This document shows positions 33,083 through 40,193 of a stretch of DNA of 64,000 bases, in pieces; the first letter of the stretch is position 1; each line of letters opens with the position of its first letter. The notes below the pieces were generated by a model, which saw nothing but the letters and a program-made list of their open reading frames with translations, was not told the origin of the DNA and searched no databases. Both the position numbers and the translations under genes were made by a program. Source of the DNA: Verrucomicrobiota bacterium. Its GTDB lineage: Bacteria > Verrucomicrobiota > Verrucomicrobiia > Opitutales > Opitutaceae. The stretch covers positions 62,001 to 126,000 of the forward strand of contig JAEWQP010000008.1 of assembly GCA_023399155.1 (NCBI GenBank), given 5' to 3'.

Positions 33083-35230
33083 ATGTCCCGCACGCTCCGC
33101 GCACTCTCCATCCTCCTCCCGGCGATCACGATCGCGGGCGGCAGCGCGCCACGCCTCAGCGCGCAGGACGCTCCCGCCGCGGCCGCAGGCGCCGAACAGG
33201 CGGACCAGACCGGATTCCGTGTGACGGCGGACGCGCCGCTGACGATCGACTTTCGCACCGGCGAGAGCATCGCCCGCGACAATGCGACGCTGATTGCGCC
33301 GCCCTGGTCCATGACCGCGGATGAGATCCGCGTGAACTACCGCACCAGGACCGCCTCCGCACGCGGACACGTGGTCCTGATGCGCCCGGGCTTGCGCGTG
33401 CTCGCCGACGTGGCCAACTACGACGATGCCACGCGCGAGATCGAGGTGCTCGATTACCGGTTCGGGCGCCCGCCCATCCACGTGACGGGCCAGCGCGCCC
33501 ACGGCACGGCCGAGGTGATGCATTTCGAGAACGTCACCCTGATCTACGGAGAACCCAACTCCCTCGCGCCGCGCGCGACGGCCTCCCGCCTCACCCTCTA
33601 CCGCGAGGGCGAGCGTATGGAGGCCTACATGCTCCGCGCCGGGTTCGGCTTCGTGCCGATTTTTGGGATGACCGGCCTGTCGCGAGGGACCGATTTCCCG
33701 CGCCTGGAATGGGATTCGCGGGCCGGCGTCGATGGCACGCTCGGGCTTCACCTCGGTGTGAGTGCCTACGCCCCGCTGCGACCCGCATTCCGGCCAGGGT
33801 TCACGCTCGACCTCTACTCCAAGCGCGGCGCCCTCCTCGGCCCCGGCATGCGCTACGGCGATAGCGACGCCCCACACCACACGTCCGGGGCGACGGACTT
33901 TGCGTGGATCCACGACGCGGGCGATCCCGGCCTCGATGCCTTCGGCGACCCGATCGATGACGACCGGTATTTCTGGACGTGGCGCCACCACGCCCACGCC
34001 GACGACGGCCGATGGTCGCTCAATGGACAGCTCGCACTCTGGAGCGACGCGGCGGTGGTGCGCGATTTCCGCGAGGACCTGTTCCATCGTGACCAGGAAC
34101 CGGATACGTTTGTCGAGGGTTCGCTCAATGGCAGCGGCTACATCCTTTCGGTCTTTTCCCGGGCACAGCTGAACGACTTCCAGGCGGGCGTCGCCCGGCT
34201 GCCCGAGGTGCGCTTCGACCTGCTGCCCCTGGCACTCGGCCCCACCGGCGCGCTGCTCGAACTCCAGGTCAGCGCCTCGGCGCTGGAGGAACAGACTCCC
34301 GGCACGGACCTCACGACCGCGACCGATCGGATCGACGGCTACGGCTCGATCAGCCGCACGTTCGCGTCACCCAACAGCCTCAGCTTCACGCCGATCGTGG
34401 GCGGGCGGATCACACACTACACGCGGGCTGAGAATGGCCGCGACACCTACACGCGCGGCTTGGGTGAGATCGGTTTCGACGCCGGTTTCCGGGCCTGGGG
34501 CGTGAAGCAGTTCAACAAGCCGTTCCTGGGGCTCGAAAGCGTGCGGCACATCCTCAAGCCGACCTTGCAGTACCGCTACATCCCCGAGGCTGACAAGGGA
34601 CGCGCCTTCATCCCGGCGCTCGACCGAAGCGCATTCCTCACGCGGCTCCAGCCGTTGGGCCTGGCCGACCGGCGCGACATCGACGACCTCGGCGAAATCG
34701 ATGTCGTCCGACTTGGCCTGGGAAACATCGTCGAGGCCCGGCGCGAGGATGACTACGGTTCGACCCGACTCTTCGAACTCAATTTCGCCGCCGACTTCCA
34801 CCTCGACGACAGCCACGACGGCGACCGCACCTCCGACCTGCAGACCGAGTTGCGCCTCACGCCCGCGGGCTGGCTCGATACCTGGCTGTTCCTGCGCAAT
34901 GACCTCGAGACGCTCGACCTCAACGAGGTCAACCTCCGGGTCATGCTCGTCGACAGCCATGTGTGGTCGCTTGGCTTCGACGGCAACTACCTCGTCGATG
35001 AGATCGGCCAGCTCCGCCTGTTCGGGCGCTGCGCGGTGAGCGAAGCCGACGAGATCTATGGCCGCATCGTCTACGACACGCGCGAGAGCCGCTTCAACGA
35101 GATCCGCGCCGGATTCAGCCGCCGCGTGACTCAGACCTGGCAGCTGGGACTCGGCGCGGTGTGGCGCAACGGCCAGACCCGCGAGAGCGACTTCGGCCTG
35201 CACGCGGAGATCCGGTTCCTCGCGTTCTAA
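33083..35230 (+). CDS. lptD: LPS-assembly outer-membrane protein LptD
   Basis: A 715-residue protein with a signal peptide (MSRTLRALSILLPAITIAGG, cleavage after LSA near residue 29), an OstA/LptA-like N-domain (about 45-150: FRVTADAPLTIDFRTGESIARDNATL, MTADEIRVNYRT) and a long C-terminal beta-barrel of alternating aromatic/polar strands ending HAEIRFLAF, with a terminal Phe for BAM recognition. LptD with LptE inserts lipopolysaccharide into the outer leaflet. It is close in length to E. coli LptD (784). Together with LpxL it indicates a true LPS-bearing outer membrane. lptE and lptA are not in the window. Confidence 0.85.
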   Translation: MSRTLRALSILLPAITIAGGSAPRLSAQDAPAAAAGAEQADQTGFRVTADAPLTIDFRTGESIARDNATLIAPPWSMTADEIRVNYRTRTASARGHVVLMRPGLRVLADVANYDDATREIEVLDYRFGRPPIHVTGQRAHGTAEVMHFENVTLIYGEPNSLAPRATASRLTLYREGERMEAYMLRAGFGFVPIFGMTGLSRGTDFPRLEWDSRAGVDGTLGLHLGVSAYAPLRPAFRPGFTLDLYSKRGALLGPGMRYGDSDAPHHTSGATDFAWIHDAGDPGLDAFGDPIDDDRYFWTWRHHAHADDGRWSLNGQLALWSDAAVVRDFREDLFHRDQEPDTFVEGSLNGSGYILSVFSRAQLNDFQAGVARLPEVRFDLLPLALGPTGALLELQVSASALEEQTPGTDLTTATDRIDGYGSISRTFASPNSLSFTPIVGGRITHYTRAENGRDTYTRGLGEIGFDAGFRAWGVKQFNKPFLGLESVRHILKPTLQYRYIPEADKGRAFIPALDRSAFLTRLQPLGLADRRDIDDLGEIDVVRLGLGNIVEARREDDYGSTRLFELNFAADFHLDDSHDGDRTSDLQTELRLTPAGWLDTWLFLRNDLETLDLNEVNLRVMLVDSHVWSLGFDGNYLVDEIGQLRLFGRCAVSEADEIYGRIVYDTRESRFNEIRAGFSRRVTQTWQLGLGAVWRNGQTRESDFGLHAEIRFLAF

Positions 35231-35384
35231 GGCCCGACATGAACTTCGAGAAAAGCAGTGGGGACGCAGGGCGGGTGGAGCGAACCCGTCGCGTGGTATC
35301 GCCGACATTCGCAGCGGCTGTGCTGAGCCCGATCCACTGCGGAAACCGCGCGTGCACGGCGCATGGCATGATCGAGGCGACGGC

Positions 35385-36632
35385 ATGAACCCTCGCATCC
35401 TCGAGAATCAGCGACGCACCCTGCTCACGCTCATCCGCACGATCGAGCCGCGGCTCGTGCCCGGGCGTCCGTTCGCGGCGGAGATCCGCAGCGAGCTGGC
35501 ACGACACGCGGGCTTTGGGTCGCGCGATCGGCGCCTCTACCGCGAACTCCTCTACACGTGGCTGCGCTATCGCCCGTGGTTCGACAAGGCGCGCGAGCGC
35601 GGGGAGGCGGCGGCAGCCGACCTTCTCATCGCGCTCAGTGGCGACGCACCGGAAGCGGCCCCGCTGCAGGCGCAGCTGACGCTCCCCGGCGGGCTCGCCA
35701 TCTCGCGCCGCCCGGGACCCGCCCTGCTCGACCAGCTTCGTACGATCATACCGGATACGCCGTTCGAGTGGCGCGAACTGCTGCCCGCGTGGTTTGAATC
35801 GCACTGCCCGGCCCTGTTCGCCGAGCCCGAGCTGTTCACCCATCTCACGCGCCCCCCCTTCTGGCTGCGCGCACAGCGCGGCACCGGGTTGGAACTCGTG
35901 CAGGAGCTCGGGCGCACCGGTGTGGAATCAACCGCCTCCTCGCGGCTGCCAGCCGCGGTGCGCGTGCTGAGCTACGTCGACCTGGAGAGAAATCCCCTGG
36001 TCGAGCAGGGCCGCGCCGAGATCCAGGATATCGGCTCGCAGGCGCTGCTCGCGCTTGCCGCGCCGCAGCCGGGCACGCGCTGGCTCGACCTCTGTGCCGG
36101 AGCCGGTGGCAAGTCGTTGCAACTCGCCTCCATCATCGGCCCCAACGGCAGGGTCTCCGCGCACGATCCACGACGCGACGCGCTGATGGAGCTGCGCCGC
36201 CGCGCCCTGCGCGCCGGTCTGCGCAACATCCAGATCGAGGGCATCCTCCCCGACGAGTTGACCACCCGCTACGACGGCGTCCTCGTGGATGCACCGTGCA
36301 GCAGCTCCGGCACGTGGCGGCGACACCCGTTCCTCATCCACCAGACCACGCCCACCCACATCAACATTCACGCGCGCCAGCAGGCGACGGTGCTGCGCCG
36401 GGGCGCCAATTACGTGGCCCCGGGTGGGCGGCTCGTTTACGCGACATGCTCGTTGAGCCGCCGCGAAAACGAGGACGTGGTGACCGCGTTTCTGAAGGAA
36501 TTCCGCGAGTTTGAGCTGGAGCCGCCGGCCGCCGTCGCGGGGCTCAAGCCCGAGCCGGCAGGCTGGATCACGCTCATGCCATCCGCGCTCGACAGCGATG
36601 GCTACTTCCTGGCCTGCCTCCGTCGCACGTAG
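35385..36632 (+). CDS. RsmB/NOP-family rRNA cytosine-C5 methyltransferase
   Basis: A 415-residue SAM-dependent RNA m5C methyltransferase. The N-terminal NusB-like helical region (RRTLLTLIRTIEP... SRDRRLYRELLYTWLRYRPW) is followed by the methyltransferase core: QDIGSQALLALAAPQPGTRWLDLCAGAGGKS, catalytic motif IV VDAPCSSSGTWRRHP and motif VI VYATCSLSRRENEDVV, containing the paired Cys residues of this family. The likely target is 16S rRNA, as for RsmB, but family members vary. The start ATG 35385 (MNPRILENQRRTL) is used; it lies 154 bp after lptD. Confidence 0.85.
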   Translation: MNPRILENQRRTLLTLIRTIEPRLVPGRPFAAEIRSELARHAGFGSRDRRLYRELLYTWLRYRPWFDKARERGEAAAADLLIALSGDAPEAAPLQAQLTLPGGLAISRRPGPALLDQLRTIIPDTPFEWRELLPAWFESHCPALFAEPELFTHLTRPPFWLRAQRGTGLELVQELGRTGVESTASSRLPAAVRVLSYVDLERNPLVEQGRAEIQDIGSQALLALAAPQPGTRWLDLCAGAGGKSLQLASIIGPNGRVSAHDPRRDALMELRRRALRAGLRNIQIEGILPDELTTRYDGVLVDAPCSSSGTWRRHPFLIHQTTPTHINIHARQQATVLRRGANYVAPGGRLVYATCSLSRRENEDVVTAFLKEFREFELEPPAAVAGLKPEPAGWITLMPSALDSDGYFLACLRRT

Positions 36633-36977
36633 CGCGGAATTCTCCCCGCTTCACCTCGCGGGTGACCGACACCCTTTGAGGCCTAATCTCTCGAACGAGC
36701 TCCGCGTGAGCCCTTTCCAGGAGCCCTGTGGTCTCTGCGCCCGGGTGGTTTGTGAATTCGCGATTCAGGCAGTCAGGCAACGGACAGCGCTGCAACTCTC
36801 GGTGCCCTCATCTCTATCCTCCGTGATCTCTGTGTCCCACTCCCCGTCTTGGTGTCCTCTCGAACCGGTGCCCCACGCCATGGGATCCACCTGCGGGCCA
36901 CGGGCTGCACGTCCGCATCCTGCGCAGCCGGAATTTTTGTTTGCCGCGCGTCACCCGCGCCCGATCTTCAAGGCACC
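36633..36977. other. 345-bp intergenic gap with dispersed repeat
   Basis: No gene is supported between the RsmB-family gene and scpA. It holds the 20-bp repeat at 36818-36837 that is identical to 9959-9978. An in-frame extension of scpA to an ATG-like codon at 36849 is Cys/Arg-rich and not conserved in look, so I treat it as untranslated. Confidence 0.6.
36818..36837. repeat. Dispersed 20-mer (cctccgtgatctctgtgtcc), copy 2
   Basis: Exact match to 9959-9978, same strand relative to the downstream gene. Confidence 0.75.
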
Positions 36978-37751
36978 GTGGTAGCTGAAGCCGCCGATCC
37001 TCGCATCCGTCTGCCCATTTTTGAGGGCCCGCTCGATCTCCTCCTGTTTCTCATCCGCAAGAACGAGGTCGATATCTACGACATTCCGATCGAGTCGGTG
37101 CTCAAGCAGTACCTCTCCGTCCTCTACACGATGCAGGAGCTGCAGCTCGACGTGGCCGGCGAGTTCTTCGTCATGGCGGCGACACTCATGGAGATCAAGA
37201 GCCGCATGCTGCTGCCCAAGGACCAGCAGGCGATCGCCGCCGAGAGTGAGGAGGATGAACCCATCGACCCGCGCCTCGATCTCGTCCACCAGCTCATCCA
37301 GTACAAGCGGTTCAAGGACGCCGCCGGCGATCTCGCGCGTCTGGCCGAGAATCAGCAGAACGCGATTTCGCGCGAGACGATCCAGGGCTGGGCTGCACCC
37401 GCCGAGGACCGCCCGCTCGCGGGAGTCGACCGCATCGAAGTGTGGAACGTCTTCAACACGATCCTGCGCCGGCTCGCCGAGCGACTCGTGGTCGGAGAAA
37501 TCAACGACGAGCGCGTGACGATCGTCGACCAGATGGAACACATCCTCGAGCGGATCGAGCGTGAGTCGGAGTTTGCCTTCAGCTCGCTGTTTCCGGGTCC
37601 CGTCGGCCTGCGTACCCTCGTCGTCACCTTCCTGGCAGTCCTGGAACTGACGCGACTCAAGCGCCTGCGCGTCCGCCAGGACGCCTCGTTTTCCGAGATC
37701 CTCTGCCTGAAGTGGTCCGAAGAAACCACGCCGGCCGCACCGACCGCCTGA
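36978..37751 (+). CDS. scpA: Segregation and condensation protein A
   Basis: A 257-residue kleisin of the SMC-ScpAB condensin. Signatures: IFEGPLDLLLFLIRKNEVDIYDIPI at the N-terminus (binds the SMC neck), FFVMAATLMEIKSRMLLP, and a C-terminal winged-helix segment (TLVVTFLAVLELTRLKRLRVRQDASFSEI). The GTG at 36978 (VVAEAADPRIRLPIFEGPL) places the start in the family position. No scpB or smc is nearby. Two small unknown genes and trxA follow closely (9, 15 and 4 bp spacings), making one probable transcript. Confidence 0.92.
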   Translation: MVAEAADPRIRLPIFEGPLDLLLFLIRKNEVDIYDIPIESVLKQYLSVLYTMQELQLDVAGEFFVMAATLMEIKSRMLLPKDQQAIAAESEEDEPIDPRLDLVHQLIQYKRFKDAAGDLARLAENQQNAISRETIQGWAAPAEDRPLAGVDRIEVWNVFNTILRRLAERLVVGEINDERVTIVDQMEHILERIERESEFAFSSLFPGPVGLRTLVVTFLAVLELTRLKRLRVRQDASFSEILCLKWSEETTPAAPTA

Positions 37752-37760
37752 CCTCCTGCC

Positions 37761-38006
37761 GTGGACAAGCAACGCAATCCCAAGGCTCACCTCCTCGGCA
37801 TCGGCCTGGACAACGCGGATGGGCACAAGCGCATCACGCGCGCCGAGGACTTCTCACTCGTCGGCGGTTCGGCCGAAACGCACGAGCGAATGACGGAGAC
37901 GGCCGTGAAGACGTTTGAGGAACTGAAGGCGCGCGGGAAGTCGATCCACTCCGTCGATCCGCGGGAACTCGCCGAGATCGTGCACAAGTCGGCTCCGAAG
38001 GATTAG
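37761..38006 (+). CDS. Small conserved-looking protein of unknown function
   Basis: An 81-residue hydrophilic protein with a GTG start (MDKQRNPKAHLLGIGLDNAD). It is charged, predicted helical in the second half (ETAVKTFEELKARGKSI), with no Cys cluster, signal or membrane segment. It lies 9 bp after scpA and 15 bp before the next small gene, so it is likely co-transcribed with scpA and trxA. I do not recognise a family; a verrucomicrobial lineage-specific protein is possible. Confidence 0.65.
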   Translation: MDKQRNPKAHLLGIGLDNADGHKRITRAEDFSLVGGSAETHERMTETAVKTFEELKARGKSIHSVDPRELAEIVHKSAPKD

Positions 38007-38021
38007 GACGCGCGCACCGTC

Positions 38022-38255
38022 ATGGCAGCACTGCCCGAAGATTCGCAACCCCCGCGCGCGCCGGCACCCGGCTCGTTCACCCCGCGGGTGCGCCCCGCGA
38101 CATTTGCGACGGAGGCCGCGCCCGCCGGCGCGAGCTTCGCCACCCCGACCCCGGCACCGCTCCCGGCGCGCGGCTCGTCGCTGCTTTTTTTCATCACGCT
38201 TGCCGCGGCGTTTCTTGCCGTTACCTTCTGCATCCTCATCGCGCTGAAACTCTGA
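38022..38255 (+). CDS. Small Pro/Ala-rich single-pass membrane protein
   Basis: A 77-residue protein with a Pro/Ala-rich, probably disordered N-terminal 50 residues and one C-terminal hydrophobic helix (SLLFFITLAAAFLAVTFCIL) ending ALKL. This suggests a tail-anchored inner-membrane protein facing the cytoplasm. It sits 15 bp after the preceding small gene and 4 bp before trxA. No family is recognised. Confidence 0.6.
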   Translation: MAALPEDSQPPRAPAPGSFTPRVRPATFATEAAPAGASFATPTPAPLPARGSSLLFFITLAAAFLAVTFCILIALKL

Positions 38256-38259
38256 TCCC

Positions 38260-38592
38260 ATGGCCGCCAATATCGAAAATCTCACCAACTCGAACTTCCA
38301 GCCCACCCTCTCTGCGGCGGGCGACACGCCGGTGCTCGTCGATTTTTGGGCCCAATGGTGCGGCCCGTGCAAGATGATCGCGCCCGTCATCCAGGAAGTG
38401 GCCAACGAACTGGCCGGCAAGGTGAAGGTGTGCAAAGTCGACATCGACGACAACGGCGACATCGCCGCACAATTCGGCATTCGCGCCATCCCGACACTGA
38501 TGGTTTTCAAGGGCGGCAAGGTCGTGGAGAACAAGGCCGGCACGATCAGCAAGGCCGACCTGAAGGCGATGCTGGAGAAGCACGTCGGCTGA
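38260..38592 (+). CDS. trxA: Thioredoxin
   Basis: A 110-residue thioredoxin with the active site WCGPC (Cys34 and Cys37), preceded by VLVDFWAQ and followed by the cis-Pro segment IRAIPTLMVFKGGKVV. Cytoplasmic (no signal peptide), it reduces protein disulfides using thioredoxin reductase. It is the last gene of the scpA string and is followed by a strong terminator. Confidence 0.96.
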   Translation: MAANIENLTNSNFQPTLSAAGDTPVLVDFWAQWCGPCKMIAPVIQEVANELAGKVKVCKVDIDDNGDIAAQFGIRAIPTLMVFKGGKVVENKAGTISKADLKAMLEKHVG

Positions 38593-38623
38593 CCCGCTCC
38601 GACCGCACGTCGCGCTCCGCACA

Positions 38624-38660
38624 CGAGAAACCCCGCCGCAATCGCCGGCGGGGTTTCTCG
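38624..38660 (+). terminator. Intrinsic terminator after trxA
   Basis: A 15-bp stem, cgagaaaccccgccg / cggcggggtttctcg, with a 7-base loop, followed by a T-rich tail (tttctcc), 31 bp after the trxA stop. Confidence 0.88.
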
Positions 38661-38827
38661 TTTCTCCCCGCCAACGATCCGATCGCAGGCCGCACGAGGG
38701 AACGAATCCTTCAGGGAACCTTGAGGGGCATCGGGCCAGCCCCGATCGGTGGGTTCCGGAGACCCCCGCCGCACAGCGCGGGAAGCGCCGATTCCCACCC
38801 GCCGCCGAAGGCGCTAGAATCCGGTCC

Positions 38828-39130
38828 ATGTCCTCCCCCCATCAGAGTCAGGCACGCGAGGCCGATCGCATCGCGAATCGCGTCTGCCGCCGCCGCCTGA
38901 TGCACGCATCGCTCACCGTGGCCTGCGCCTGGTTGACCTACGTGAACCCTTTGACGCTCGAGGTGCGCAGCGACGCCAGCTGGACCTGGCTCGCCGCCGT
39001 TCTCGCGGTATGTATCGGCGCCGTGGGCTTCGCCCTCTGGTCGCTCACCGCCGGCGATCGCCGCGCCTGGATGCGGGCGTTTCACGCCTCGACGCACGAC
39101 CCGCTCGAGACGGCCTCGAGCGAACTGTAG
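38828..39130 (+). CDS. Small two-helix membrane protein of unknown function
   Basis: A 100-residue protein with a basic N-terminus and two hydrophobic segments (about residues 26-43, ASLTVACAWLTYV, and 53-73, WLAAVLAVCIGAVGFALWSL), then a polar tail. It is probably an inner-membrane protein. No motif or neighbour suggests a role; it follows the trxA terminator and converges on the pseudouridine synthase gene. Confidence 0.55.
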   Translation: MSSPHQSQAREADRIANRVCRRRLMHASLTVACAWLTYVNPLTLEVRSDASWTWLAAVLAVCIGAVGFALWSLTAGDRRAWMRAFHASTHDPLETASSEL

Positions 39131-39194
39131 CCAGCGCCGCGCCGTCACATCGCGCGTAGCCCCAGCCGTCTGCGGCGCCGGCTCACGTGCACGC

Positions 39195-39770
39195 CTATCG
39201 CGCGAATACCGCAGCGCGCTCCATCGCGTCCAGCGGGCGCGATTTCCCCGGAGGCAGCGAGGCGAAGTCGAGACGCCATGCGCCGACGCGCACCCGCACC
39301 AGCCGGAGCGTGGGATGGCCGACCGCGGCGGTCATCCGGCGCACCTGGCGGTTCTTCCCTTCCGTGAGTTCCAGCGAAAGCCATGTATCCGGGACGTTCT
39401 TGCGGAAGCGCACGGGCGGCTCCCGCGGTGGAAATGGAAACGCCTCCTCCAGGCGTGAGACGCGACAGGGCCGCGTCATGAAGTCGCCAATACGCACGCC
39501 GGCGGCGAGGCGCGCCAGCGCCGCGTCATCCGGAAGACGCTCGACCTGCACCCAGTACTCCCGAACGTGTCCGCGGGCCGGGTCGAGGAGACTCGAGTTC
39601 GCGCCCGCCTCGTCGCTGAGCAGGAGGAGCCCCTCGGAATCCGCGTCGAGCCGGCCGAGTGGATACACGTCCCTGGGCAGCCCGAACTCCGCAAGCGTGC
39701 GCCAGCGCGACCCCGGCTCCGGCGTGAACTGCGACAGAACGCCATAGGGCTTGTTGAACGCGATCAGCAT
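39195..39770 (-). CDS. Pseudouridine synthase, RsuA/RluE family
   Basis: A 191-residue enzyme lacking an N-terminal S4 domain. It begins LIAFNKPYGVLSQFTPEPG and has the catalytic Asp in YPLGRLDADSEGLLLL, then GKNRQVRRMTAAVGHPTLRLVR. This compact form resembles RluE, which modifies 23S rRNA U2457 in E. coli, but the exact target here is not proven. It is a single gene with an inverted-repeat-bordered gap upstream. Confidence 0.88.
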   Translation of the reverse strand: MLIAFNKPYGVLSQFTPEPGSRWRTLAEFGLPRDVYPLGRLDADSEGLLLLSDEAGANSSLLDPARGHVREYWVQVERLPDDAALARLAAGVRIGDFMTRPCRVSRLEEAFPFPPREPPVRFRKNVPDTWLSLELTEGKNRQVRRMTAAVGHPTLRLVRVRVGAWRLDFASLPPGKSRPLDAMERAAVFAR

Positions 39771-40193
39771 CGTCCGAGCGAACTCCGGCAGCTGTCCGAT
39801 GCAGATTGAACCACAGAGGGCAGAGAGGACACAGAGCTCAAGTTAAGGATACGGATTCAGACGCCCGGGAAAGTCCGCCTATGTAAGGAAACGAGTGCGA
39901 CTCGGCCGGGCTCATGCCGATGCGGTCCACGTCTGAAGGAATACCAGAGTGCCACGGTGGGACCCGGCCTCATCTTGCGCCGCGGCACCTGCACGGCGGC
40001 ATCGCTTGCCGCGGCCGCGGCACGGCAGCATGGGCGGGTTGTTGGTCGTTTGGGCGAGGAAAGCGCGGCCGGTTCCGAGACCGCGCCGTGGCCGACAAGA
40101 CTGGTCGCGCAGCGAACCGGACCAATCGCGCTCCAGCTCTGATGTGCTGCATGAATCCGGCTCAGGGCTCTGTGCCCTCTGTGGTTCAACCCG
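39771..40193. other. 423-bp gap bordered by inverted repeats
   Basis: No convincing gene lies between the divergent-facing pseudouridine synthase start and the glgP stop. Most of it (39806-40189) is a segment with 17-bp perfect inverted ends. The interior contains open frames on both strands but these are Arg/Pro-rich and look like frame shadows. Confidence 0.6.
39806..40189. repeat. 384-bp segment with 17-bp terminal inverted repeats
   Basis: ttgaaccacagagggca (39806-39822) is mirrored perfectly by tgccctctgtggttcaa (40173-40189). Inward of each end lie further, imperfect CACAGAG units. This could be a MITE-like element or two independent copies of a CTCTGTG-type repeat. I see no flanking target-site duplication. 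Confidence 0.65.

Noticed and set aside
39857..40189. 110-codon minus frame inside the inverted-repeat-bordered segment
   Set aside because: Arg/Pro/Ala-rich with no motif, and several overlapping frames on both strands look alike, so no transposase or passenger gene is supported.
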